DNA from: an uncultured Lentisphaeraceae bacterium
Lineage (GTDB): Bacteria; Verrucomicrobiota; Kiritimatiellia; RFP12; DVOR01
Direction of reading: 5' to 3'
Assembly: GCA_946056345.1 (NCBI GenBank)
Contig: CAMGJH010000039.1
Coordinates: 1-7,989 of the forward strand
DNA length: 7,989 bases
Positions within the stretch are counted from its first letter, which is position 1. Each line of letters begins with the position of its first letter. Made by a program: the position numbers and the translations under genes. Below are positions 1 through 6,271 of the stretch, piece after piece. The notes under the pieces are model-generated. The model was not told the origin of the DNA, ran no database searches, and worked only from the letters and a program-made list of their open reading frames with translations.

Positions 1-457
1 CGTCTTCGGTCTGCTCGGTGGGGGCCACCTTCCGCACACGAATGCGATAAGGGTTACCCCAGGGGTCGCACAGCCGGTTCTTGCGAATGGCATTGTCGTT
101 GGCCCGATAGTAGACCATATTGCCGTTGCTCGCACTGGGCAAGGTCAAGGTGGTGGTGAGTTCGGGCGAGGCCTCGTTGAGGCCCTCGCGCAGGCCGAGA
201 TCGCTAATCGGATCGCCGCCATCGCTATCGTCGGTGGCGGTGTCAATCATCGTCATGCCGTAGAGACGGATGGCGTTGGCCAACTCGCGCGCTTCGACGG
301 TGGCCTTCGCAATCTGGGCATTCTCGCGCGCCGAGGCGGTGGAGGAGGCAAAGGTGGCGGCCAACACGCCGATGATGACGATGACCACCAGCAGCTCAAT
401 CAAGGTGAAGCCGGAGCGAAGTGAAGGGCGCGCAGGGGCTGTCAAGAACGAGAACAT
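1..457 (-). CDS. GspG-like pseudopilin, 3' end beyond the window
   Basis: The ATG at 457 is preceded by AAGGAG (463-468, 5-base spacing), and the frame stays open to the left edge, giving 152 visible residues. The protein has a basic leader, then the prepilin site G16|F17 with Glu21 at +5 and a hydrophobic helix to about residue 36. A helical stretch follows, and then DPWGNPY at 131-137, the hallmark of major pseudopilins of the GspG family, with a beta strand starting after it. GspG subunits polymerise in the inner membrane into the periplasmic pseudopilus that drives type II secretion. The C-terminal calcium-binding loop expected of GspG would lie outside the window. The gene sits 32 bases after the GspJ-like gene, where GspK is often found, but Glu5 and DPWGNPY argue against GspK. 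Pseudopilin class is fairly sure; its substrate or machine is not known. Confidence 0.88.
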   Translation of the reverse strand, partial: MFSFLTAPARPSLRSGFTLIELLVVIVIIGVLAATFASSTASARENAQIAKATVEARELANAIRLYGMTMIDTATDDSDGGDPISDLGLREGLNEASPELTTTLTLPSASNGNMVYYRANDNAIRKNRLCDPWGNPYRIRVRKVAPTEQTED

Positions 458-489
458 AGCGTCTCCTTGCAAATGCGGTTGGCCATCGG

Positions 490-1230
490 CTACTGGTTAT
501 CCTCGCCCTCAACCCAGGGGCGGATGTCATCCTCGGTGCCCCAACGGCCATCGGGCCCACAGGAGGCCACGGAGATCTCGTAGTCGTTGATGGTTTCGGG
601 GGTGTGGGGCTTGACCTTAATCTCAATGCCGGCCTGGTCGTAGAGCGAGGCGAAGCCCTTGTAGTCGGTGCCGGAGAGGGTGGAGAAGGAGATGCTGCCG
701 CGGCCAAGGTTGAAGCGCGTATCGCGCTGTTGCCTAAGCGTATCTCCGGAGAAGACCGCCTCCTTACGCGTCACGCTCGACCCCGAGGAGTAGGTGATAT
801 GGACCAACTCGCGCGTCTGGGCATCGCCATCCTCCATCGTAGCCATCGAGAGGTCTGCCGGGCGGAGAATCCAGAAGTCGAGCGAACCGGAGAGCGAGCC
901 ATCGGCGGCATCGATACTACCGGCCTCGTAGGCGCTGCTCCGCGTGGAGGAGTCGTTCTCGGCCGGGCCAATGACGAAGTTTGCCGGGTCGACCATCATT
1001 GCCAAGTCGCGGCTGATGGCCCCGACCACCGCGCGCGTCACCGACTGCGCATCGGCGCGGCGCAAGCCGAGGGTCCACGCCAGACCGGTCTGCTGGAAGA
1101 TGCCCGCCACGATGAGGACAATCACCGTGAGGATCGTCATCGCCACGAGCACTTCAATGAGCGAGAAGCCGCGCTGCCCGAGCCGACGCAAGGGCCGAAG
1201 CGCATTGGAGAAGGAGAAGAGGTGAGGCAT
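490..1230 (-). CDS. GspJ-like minor pseudopilin with a GspG-type C-terminal motif
   Basis: This is a 246-residue prepilin-like protein. The frame is open up to 1344, but I chose the ATG at 1230. It has AAAGGAA just upstream (1236-1242), begins after the preceding stop (1262), and gives a normal 21-residue leader; an ATG six codons earlier (1248) is possible. The leader ends at G21|F22, with Glu26 at +5 and a hydrophobic helix to about residue 45. Next comes a helix of the kind FQQTG...SVTRAVVGAISRDL, the pattern seen in GspJ/PulJ, where a conserved arginine-rich helix leads into a beta-sheet body. Size also suits GspJ (about 200-240 residues). GspJ works with GspI, GspH and GspK as the tip complex that starts pseudopilus assembly. 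The unusual part is the C terminus: GPDG (225-228) and GTEDDI (231-236), a motif more typical of GspG-like proteins. Assignment to J rests on gene order and general form. Confidence 0.8.
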   Translation of the reverse strand: MPHLFSFSNALRPLRRLGQRGFSLIEVLVAMTILTVIVLIVAGIFQQTGLAWTLGLRRADAQSVTRAVVGAISRDLAMMVDPANFVIGPAENDSSTRSSAYEAGSIDAADGSLSGSLDFWILRPADLSMATMEDGDAQTRELVHITYSSGSSVTRKEAVFSGDTLRQQRDTRFNLGRGSISFSTLSGTDYKGFASLYDQAGIEIKVKPHTPETINDYEISVASCGPDGRWGTEDDIRPWVEGEDNQ

Positions 1231-1235
1231 ACGCG

Positions 1236-1242
1236 TTCCTTT
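1236..1242 (-). promoter_or_regulatory. Ribosome binding site of the GspJ-like gene
   Basis: AAAGGAA reads on the minus strand 5 bases before the ATG at 1230. It supports this start over the open frame that continues to 1344 and would overlap the previous gene by 83 bases. Confidence 0.7.
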
Positions 1243-1261
1243 CGGCATCGCAATCGGGCAA

Positions 1262-1795
1262 TCAGCGCTTGTTCTTCTTGTCCACCGCCACGCGGATGAC
1301 GTAGACCGGCGCGTTTCGCAGGGCATAACGGTTCTGCTTGGCATTCTCGGCGGTCACCTGCACGCCAATCTGGGCCACCGCCTTGTCCTCGGTGCCGGTG
1401 TTGCTCTCCTCCAAGATCCAGGCGTGGTAGTAGACGCCGGAGGTGGAGTCGTGCGAGGCATTGGGGATGGAGTCGTAGTCGCCGGGGTCGTCGTTGAGCT
1501 CGAAGTTAAAGGGCGAACCGGAGAGCGCGTCGGCCAGGTCGTCGACCGAAGCAACGTCGGGGTCATTGGCGGCAATCTGCGCCGCGCCGAGGAGGCGCTC
1601 GGCGAAGGCGGAAATCCGCATTTCGCTGCGCGAAGCCAAACTCTCGCGCAGACCTAGCGGGAAGAGGGCCATCAAGGCCAACGCACCGCCGGCAAGCACA
1701 AAGATAGCCATATTCACCTCAATCAGCGAGAAGCCGGCCTTCCGGCTTACGGCGCGAAGCAATCGGCGAAGAGGATGGTGAAAGAGCGTTTGCAT
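1262..1795 (-). CDS. GspI/PilV-like minor pseudopilin
   Basis: This 177-residue protein has an ATG at 1795 preceded by AGGAGA at good spacing. The leader is basic (RRLLRAVSRKA) and ends at G21|F22, with Glu26 at +5. The hydrophobic helix is GFSLIEVNMAIFVLAGGALA and continues into LMALFPLGLRES. The SLIEV start, with a non-standard residue pattern after the glutamate, is typical of the GspI/PilV class rather than of major pilins. The body is acidic in the middle (NDDPGDYD, residues 101-108), ends in beta-strand-like segments (VYVIRVAV) and has a basic tail (KKNKR). Family GspI proteins are usually near 120-130 residues, so this one is longer. It lies between the GspH-like and GspJ-like genes, the same place as gspI in type II secretion operons, which supports the call. 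The expected role is in the pseudopilus tip complex. Confidence 0.8.
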   Translation of the reverse strand: MQTLFHHPLRRLLRAVSRKAGFSLIEVNMAIFVLAGGALALMALFPLGLRESLASRSEMRISAFAERLLGAAQIAANDPDVASVDDLADALSGSPFNFELNDDPGDYDSIPNASHDSTSGVYYHAWILEESNTGTEDKAVAQIGVQVTAENAKQNRYALRNAPVYVIRVAVDKKNKR

Positions 1796-1823
1796 ACAGT
1801 CTCCTGTCAGCGTGTCCGGGGGC

Positions 1824-2699
1824 CTACTTCTCCAGTGTCACGGTGCCGTCGTCATTGACGCTCAGGCCAATGGTCATATTCTTTGCGCTGCTCGAGAGCG
1901 AGTGCTTGGCCGTGATGGTCTTGTCGGAGGTGGCATCCAAGCAACCATCGGGGGTGAAGACGAAGACCAAGCGGTCCTTATCAAAGGCGTAATACTGCGG
2001 CAGCGAGAGCGTAGAGGAGGTGCGGATGGCCAGCGGCACGCGCCCATTCTCCAGGTCCTTGAGCGTGCCGGTGAAGTCAGCCACCGGATACATCGCCATC
2101 GACCACTGCCCGGTCACCTTCTCACCGCCAACCATATAGGCATAGTCCAGGTTCTGCTTGCTATTCTCCAACTCCTGGGCCACCTCCTCATCGGTCTTGG
2201 AGGGAGAGCGGACCACGTTGGTGATGCGCGCGAACTTCGTGGCGCTGGGGTCGGCCAGGCTGACGGCACGCGCGCCGTGCTTGAGCGAAGCGAACTGCTC
2301 GCTCTGCACCCCGAAGGGCGTGTAGAGGCTGTTGCCCTTCTTCCACACATCGCCCACATACTGGAAGAGGGCGTAGCGGCCCTGCTTACCGCCCGTCTTG
2401 GTCTTATCGCCCACCGTCACCTTGGCGTTGGCGTTCCAGCAGATCAGGATATGGGTGGTGCCGAGGATGCAGGCCTGCTGACGGGCGGTAAGGAGCAGGT
2501 CGCGCAACTGGTTGCGGCTCTTGGTGGTGCTCTCGCGGCGCATCGCGCCGAAGAACTGCGTGGTAGCCATCGTCAGCAACATCGCGGCGATGCCGATCAC
2601 GACCAACAGTTCAATCAGCGTAAAGCCCCGGCGCCACCGCGCGCGCAAACACGCAGCCGAAGGGGCGGAGCCACGGAAAGAGGGGGGCAGGGGGAACAT
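1824..2699 (-). CDS. GspH/FimT-like minor pseudopilin, large
   Basis: This is a 291-residue protein read from the ATG at 2699. The frame is open to a TTG at 2738 that overlaps the previous stop, but AAGGA at 2708-2712 sits 8 bases before the ATG, which decides the start. The leader ends at G25|F26 with Glu30 at +5, and the helix runs to about residue 46. After it comes LRDLLLTARQQACILGT (66-80), the pattern of GspH/FimT proteins in which a helix with an ARQQA-like motif leads into beta strands. Near the C terminus VFTPDG (247-252) matches the F-x-P-x-G-like strand-turn of the same family. GspH/FimT is normally about 150-190 residues, so there is an extra 100 or so residues in the middle (about 95-235), rich in charged residues and without a motif I recognise. 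Expected role: minor subunit of the pseudopilus tip. Confidence 0.8.
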   Translation of the reverse strand: MFPLPPSFRGSAPSAACLRARWRRGFTLIELLVVIGIAAMLLTMATTQFFGAMRRESTTKSRNQLRDLLLTARQQACILGTTHILICWNANAKVTVGDKTKTGGKQGRYALFQYVGDVWKKGNSLYTPFGVQSEQFASLKHGARAVSLADPSATKFARITNVVRSPSKTDEEVAQELENSKQNLDYAYMVGGEKVTGQWSMAMYPVADFTGTLKDLENGRVPLAIRTSSTLSLPQYYAFDKDRLVFVFTPDGCLDATSDKTITAKHSLSSSAKNMTIGLSVNDDGTVTLEK

Positions 2700-2707
2700 G
2701 GCGGCAA

Positions 2708-2712
2708 TCCTT
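2708..2712 (-). promoter_or_regulatory. Ribosome binding site of the GspH-like gene
   Basis: AAGGA lies 8 bases before the ATG at 2699. It decides against the TTG at 2738, which overlaps the preceding TGA stop. Confidence 0.65.
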
Positions 2713-2734
2713 GAAACGGGGCTCCGGGCAACGG

Positions 2735-3367
2735 TCAATGCAGCTTAATCACTTCACTAAACGAGCCCGTATTGGGGACCGAGACAGTGTAATGATCCAG
2801 GTCGAAGTCAAAGGTAATCTTCACGGGGGCGAAGGCCTTCGCGCCGCTCAACGCCCGCCAGGTCCCCTTCTTCGTTTGGTTCATCACCAAGGGAAAGCCG
2901 ATCATATCCGAGGAGGAGACCCCGCCCTTCGCAAGCACATCATCCAGCTTCGAGACACGCTTGTTCTTGCAGATATAGAGGAAGGAGGAGTCGGTGAGAT
3001 AGGCGCGCTTGGAGGTGTCGCGCTTACCGCTGCTATCGCGCCCCAAGAGGAGCATAAAGACCTCCGCATTCCCCTCCTTGGGCGAATTGCTACTCACCGA
3101 GCCAAAGGTGGCCGAAACGCCCGAGGTGGTCGAGGAGATGGGATACTCGCCGTGCTCGTTCTTGTAGGCCATAATCGCGCTGGTGAGCGTCTTGGCGAAG
3201 GAGTTGCGCTTAGTCTCCTCGGCACTGCGCAAGGTACGCACCACGGCAAAGGAGCCCAAGCCCACGAGCGTGGCCAGGATGACAATCACCACCAACAGCT
3301 CAATCAGCGTGAAGCCGCGGCGCGTGCACCGGGCCTTGGACAAAGCGGAAAGCGAAGCAGCGAACAT
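2735..3367 (-). CDS. Prepilin-like protein of unassigned class
   Basis: This 210-residue protein has an ATG at 3367 preceded by AAAGGGG (3374-3380). The leader ends CTRRG18|F19, with Glu23 at +5, and a classic LLVVIVILATLVGLGSF helix follows. The stem helix continues to AYKNEHGEYP (67-76), matching EYKAIYGEYP in the large GspG-like protein two genes upstream, so the two share the N-terminal half of the pilin fold. After that it departs: there is no DPWG-type motif and no GPDG/DDI calcium loop. It has instead FMLLLGRD (104-111), RAYLTDSSFLYICKN (121-135) and a beta-strand-like C terminus (VKITFDFDLDHYTVSVP). It may be an extra minor or cargo-type pseudopilin. Prepilin class is certain from the signal; the specific role is unknown. 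Confidence 0.82.
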   Translation of the reverse strand: MFAASLSALSKARCTRRGFTLIELLVVIVILATLVGLGSFAVVRTLRSAEETKRNSFAKTLTSAIMAYKNEHGEYPISSTTSGVSATFGSVSSNSPKEGNAEVFMLLLGRDSSGKRDTSKRAYLTDSSFLYICKNKRVSKLDDVLAKGGVSSSDMIGFPLVMNQTKKGTWRALSGAKAFAPVKITFDFDLDHYTVSVPNTGSFSEVIKLH

Positions 3368-3394
3368 AGCAGACCCCTTTCGATTGCGGTGGGC

Positions 3395-4006
3395 TTACCA
3401 ACTCTTGGCGTAGACATCGCCCTCGTTGCGGGCGGCATCATCCTCCGGCCAGCACCAGACGGCGGCATCGCCGCGGATCTTCTTGCCCTGCAAAACCTTT
3501 GCGGGCATTCCGTCGGAGGTGTCGACCACGCCATCTTCGTTGACGTCCAGGCAGAACTGATAGAGATGGTCCTTGATCTTGCCGCTGTTCGGATTGCGCT
3601 TGAAGAGCCGCTCGCCCACGGGGTCGAGCATCCCATACTTCAACTCGGCCTCGTTCTCCTTGTTGCGCTTGAGTCCGGAGGCCGAGTCGGAGTCGATATA
3701 GAGCACATCCAGGTACTTGCCTTTGCCCAGCACCAGGCACATATCGGTATCCATCTCCTTAACCCCGGAGGAGCCAATCTTGTATTCATCCGGCCAGAAG
3801 GAGAGGTCGCGATGGAAGTTGGTCCAAGCCGTGGCAATCTGAACGCAGACATCTGCGGCGTTCTTCTTGCGCGCCTGCTCGATAAAGTGGCTGTAGCCAC
3901 CCATCCCCAGACCGCCGAGCACGCCGATAATCACAATCACCACCAGGATCTCAATCAGCGTAAAGCCCTGGCGGAACGGAGCGGAAAAACGGGAAGGTGT
4001 GCGCAT
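3395..4006 (-). CDS. Degenerate GspG-like pseudopilin with EF-hand/dockerin-like loop
   Basis: This is a 203-residue protein from the ATG at 4006, chosen because AGGAG (4013-4017) lies 6 bases before it; the longer frame starts at a TTG (4045) that overlaps the previous stop. The leader ends at G14|F15 with Glu19 at +5, followed by the helix ILVVIVIIGVLGGLGMGGY. LDPVGERLF (127-135) stands where GspG has DPWGNPY. DVNEDGVVDTSD (154-165) has the D-x-N-x-D-G-x-V-D-x-x-D spacing of a calcium-binding loop as in dockerins and EF hands. The C terminus, AAVWCWPEDD...GDVYAKSW (181-203), resembles a worn version of the GPDG...DDI-S-W tail of related pilins. Four cysteines (54, 90, 152, 185) could form disulphides in the periplasm. 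It is probably an extra GspG paralogue in the pseudopilus; calcium binding is inferred only from the motif. Confidence 0.82.
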   Translation of the reverse strand: MRTPSRFSAPFRQGFTLIEILVVIVIIGVLGGLGMGGYSHFIEQARKKNAADVCVQIATAWTNFHRDLSFWPDEYKIGSSGVKEMDTDMCLVLGKGKYLDVLYIDSDSASGLKRNKENEAELKYGMLDPVGERLFKRNPNSGKIKDHLYQFCLDVNEDGVVDTSDGMPAKVLQGKKIRGDAAVWCWPEDDAARNEGDVYAKSW

Positions 4007-4012
4007 AAGCTT

Positions 4013-4017
4013 CTCCT
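4013..4017 (-). promoter_or_regulatory. Ribosome binding site of the EF-hand-like pseudopilin gene
   Basis: AGGAG lies 6 bases before the ATG at 4006 and fixes that start rather than the TTG at 4045, which overlaps the TGA stop of the gene before. Confidence 0.75.
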
Positions 4018-4041
4018 CTTGAAGTGCTGCTTGGCAATGAC

Positions 4042-4911
4042 TCAATCTTCGTCGGCCTCATCCACCGACGCGCCGCCGCTGGAGATGTCGTCGGCCGTGC
4101 CGAAGATGCCATCGGGCCCGGCCGAGACAATCTCGCCGGCACCGCCATCGGTCTTGTAGACCAGGGCCCGCCCCCAGGCATCGGCATTTGCCCCGGCGGT
4201 GTAGCGCGCCGAGCCGGTGTCGATGTTCGTGACATTGGCCGCATAGACCATTCCATCCTTCTGCAGCCGCCGCCAGGAGCGGTAGATCTGCTGGAGGTTC
4301 GGGTCAGCCGTCTCCTTGACAATCGTCTGCTTGAGCGCGTCGCCCTGCGCAATCCCCTTGAGCTCGAGCTCGTAAGGCGAGCCGCTGGCCGGGCTCTGGA
4401 ACTGACGGCGATAGTAGGTGGTTAAGTTATCGCTCGCCTCGCGCTCGATCGTCGTGGCGCGGGGAATGAAGTGCGAGCAGAGGCCGAAGGTCATCTCATC
4501 GCCCTTACCGCGCGCGAAGCTCGGCGTGACGGTCTTGGTGGAGGAGCCATCCTTAATCTTGAACTTCATCCCCGAGGCGCCCGGCTCGCTCCCGCTACTG
4601 CCATAGCTCGGGTGCGCGTCGTCGCCCTCTTCGGTGACGAAGTGGAATTCCAACGCCGCGTAGCCAATCGGGTCGTCGTTATAGGTATACTGCGCCGAGA
4701 CAATGGGGTATTCGCCGTAGATGGCCTTATACTCCTCCAACAGCGAAGCGATGGCGTGCACCTGCGCGGTGGTTTTGGCCACAGCCGCCTTGCTGTTGGC
4801 CGACCCCATCAGCTTGAAGATGCCGGCGGCCAGAATGCCGATAACCACGATCACCACCAGCAGCTCCACCAACGTGAAGCCCCCGCGCAAACGCCTTGAA
4901 GATGCCTTCAT
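4042..4911 (-). CDS. Oversized GspG-like major pseudopilin
   Basis: This 289-residue protein directly follows gspF (16-base gap). The ATG at 4911 lies 8 bases after AGGAGG (4920-4925); a GTG two codons earlier is too near that site. The leader MKASSRRLRGG ends at G11|F12 with Glu16 at +5, followed by the helix LLVVIVVIGILAAGIFKLM and a stem helix to EYKAIYGEYP (60-69). The C-terminal part has DAWGRALVY (244-252), equivalent to DPWGNPY of GspG, then SAGPDG (263-268) and GTADDI (271-276), the acidic loop that binds calcium in GspG. The tail is very acidic (DEADED). Between GEYP and DAWG lie about 170 residues that a normal 140-150-residue GspG lacks, partly Ser/Gly-rich (about 103-127). Position after gspF is the usual place of gspG. 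It is likely the major subunit or a specialised paralogue. Confidence 0.86.
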   Translation of the reverse strand: MKASSRRLRGGFTLVELLVVIVVIGILAAGIFKLMGSANSKAAVAKTTAQVHAIASLLEEYKAIYGEYPIVSAQYTYNDDPIGYAALEFHFVTEEGDDAHPSYGSSGSEPGASGMKFKIKDGSSTKTVTPSFARGKGDEMTFGLCSHFIPRATTIEREASDNLTTYYRRQFQSPASGSPYELELKGIAQGDALKQTIVKETADPNLQQIYRSWRRLQKDGMVYAANVTNIDTGSARYTAGANADAWGRALVYKTDGGAGEIVSAGPDGIFGTADDISSGGASVDEADED

Positions 4912-4919
4912 TGTCACCC

Positions 4920-4925
4920 CCTCCT
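4920..4925 (-). promoter_or_regulatory. Strong ribosome binding site of the oversized GspG-like gene
   Basis: A full AGGAGG consensus lies 8 bases before the ATG at 4911. It is the strongest Shine-Dalgarno in the pseudopilin array, which suits a highly made major subunit. Confidence 0.75.
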
Positions 4926-4927
4926 GC

Positions 4928-6214
4928 TTAGGCCGACTGCTGGCCGATCGAGCCGATGATCGAGATCAGCGGCATAAACATCGCAATCACGATGCCGCCG
5001 ACGACCACCGCCAGGAAGATAATCATAATCGGCTCGATGATTGAGGTCATCGCCGCCACGGCGTTATCCACCTCATCGTCGTAGGTGTTCGCCACACGGA
5101 TGAGCATCTCGGGCAACGCACCGGTCTCTTCACCGACTTCCACCATCGAGACGACCATCGGCGGGAAGACGCCGCTCGCGCCCAGTGGCGCGGTCATCCC
5201 CTCGCCCTCCTTCACGCTATCGTGCACCGACTGCAACGCCTTGGAGACCACCTGGTTGCCCGTGGTGTCCTTCACGATCGAGAGCGCCTGCAACACCGGC
5301 ACACCCGAGGAGAGCAGCGTGCCGAGCGTACGCGTCAAGCGCGCGACCACCGTCTTCTGCGTCAAATCGCCGAAGACCGGCATCGTCAGGGCCATCTTAT
5401 CGCGCAGCAGCGAGCCGAAGGGCGTCTTGAAGAAGATCTTGATGCCGATAACCGCGCCGGCGATCGCCACCGCGCCCGGCAACCAATAGTTCTTCACCCC
5501 CTCGGAGAGGTTGATGACGAACTGCGTCAAGGCCGGCATCCCCTCGTCGCTCCCCATCAAGTCGGTGAAGATCTGCTGGAACTTCGGAATCACCGCGAGC
5601 ATCAGGAAGACCACAATGCCCAGGGCCGCGCAGAGCACCACAATCGGGTAGGTCATCGCGCCCTTGACCTTGTTCTTGATCTTCTCGGCCTTCTCCATAA
5701 ACTCGGCCAAACGGTTCAGCACCGTCTCGAGCACACCGCCGGCCTCGCCGGCCTTCACCATATTCACATAGAGGTGGTTGAAGATCTTTGGGTAGTTGCC
5801 CAGCGATTCGGAGAAGGTGTTGCCCGTCTCCACCGTCTCGAGCATCCCGGCAAGGGCCGCCTTCATCGTCTCGTTCGTCGTCTGCCGATGGAGCACGCGC
5901 AACCCGCGCGTGAGCGGCAACCCCGCGTCCACCAACGTCGCCAACTGCCGCGTAAAGACCATCAAGTCCTTCGTCTTGATGCCCCCGCCAAAGAGCTTCA
6001 ACTTCTTCCCGCCGCCGCTCTTGGCCTTCTTTGGCGCCTTCTGCGCCGGCGCGGGCGCCGCTTCCGCCGCGTCCTCCTTGACCAAGCCAATCGCCTTAGG
6101 CGTCAGTTTCATCCCGCGGATCTTCTCAATCGCGGCACTCTGCGACTCCGCCTCCACGGTGCTAAAGACCTCTTTGCCCTGCGAATCAAGCGCCTTGAAC
6201 CTAAACTTGGCCAT
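4928..6214 (-). CDS. gspF: GspF/PilC-family inner-membrane platform protein
   Basis: This 428-residue protein is the polytopic membrane platform of type II secretion and type IV pilus machines. It contacts the assembly ATPase in the cytoplasm and helps extract or insert pilin subunits. The start is the ATG at 6214 (MAKFRFKALD, a typical GspF beginning) with AAGGAAG just upstream; the 15-codon extension has no such support. An N-terminal domain (1-45) is followed by an Ala/Pro/Lys/Gly-rich linker (about 46-78). Then come two T2SSF repeats, about 82-205 and 285-410. Visible family motifs are FTRQLATLVDAGLPL (87-101), GEAGG (156-160), GEETGALPEM (361-370) and the final helix after IIEPIMIIFLAVVVGGIVIAM. 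Membrane helices are near 189-209, 245-262 and 392-413. PilC and GspF cannot be told apart by sequence alone; the following G-H-I-J-like genes favour GspF. Confidence 0.93.
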   Translation of the reverse strand: MAKFRFKALDSQGKEVFSTVEAESQSAAIEKIRGMKLTPKAIGLVKEDAAEAAPAPAQKAPKKAKSGGGKKLKLFGGGIKTKDLMVFTRQLATLVDAGLPLTRGLRVLHRQTTNETMKAALAGMLETVETGNTFSESLGNYPKIFNHLYVNMVKAGEAGGVLETVLNRLAEFMEKAEKIKNKVKGAMTYPIVVLCAALGIVVFLMLAVIPKFQQIFTDLMGSDEGMPALTQFVINLSEGVKNYWLPGAVAIAGAVIGIKIFFKTPFGSLLRDKMALTMPVFGDLTQKTVVARLTRTLGTLLSSGVPVLQALSIVKDTTGNQVVSKALQSVHDSVKEGEGMTAPLGASGVFPPMVVSMVEVGEETGALPEMLIRVANTYDDEVDNAVAAMTSIIEPIMIIFLAVVVGGIVIAMFMPLISIIGSIGQQSA

Positions 6215-6239
6215 CGTCGTCTTCCTTAACAAATTGTCC

Positions 6240-6253
6240 TGGGCTCTCGCCCA
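6240..6253 (-). promoter_or_regulatory. Leader hairpin with GAGA (GNRA) tetraloop before gspF
   Basis: In the predicted 5' leader of the gspF transcript, UGGGC-GAGA-GCCCA forms a 5-base-pair stem closed by a GNRA-type tetraloop. It would start roughly a dozen bases from the predicted transcript end (about 6265) and end about 13 bases before the gspF Shine-Dalgarno, so it does not hide that site. It could stabilise the mRNA 5' end or be a chance structure. Confidence 0.4.
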
Positions 6254-6271
6254 CTCCACTTTTCGCTATGT

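Noticed and set aside
1..457. Gene at the left edge as GspK
   Set aside because: GspK normally lacks Glu at +5 and has a large helical domain; this protein has Glu21 at +5 and DPWGNPY, both GspG-type features.
1231..1344. N-terminal extension of the GspJ-like gene to 1344
   Set aside because: It would overlap the previous gene by 83 bases and place the prepilin signal about 59 residues in; the ATG at 1230 has its own ribosome site.
1812..2714. A 300-codon open frame on the plus strand opposite the GspH-like gene
   Set aside because: Low-complexity shadow composition, no ribosome site of note, and the opposite strand has a supported gene.
2711..4159. A 482-codon open frame on the plus strand opposite three pseudopilin genes
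   Set aside because: It runs antisense to genes with clear prepilin signals and ribosome sites. Its product is His/Gly/Leu/Arg-rich without domains, as expected from the reverse of GC-rich coding DNA.
270..4899. Recurring plus-strand peptide resembling TTNSSISVKPR
   Set aside because: This is simply the antisense reading of the conserved GFTLIELLVVIV coding segment in each prepilin gene, not a repeat protein family.
5222..6229. A 335-codon open frame on the plus strand opposite gspF
   Set aside because: The product is almost entirely Arg, His and Leu with no recognisable fold, while the minus strand encodes an unmistakable GspF.
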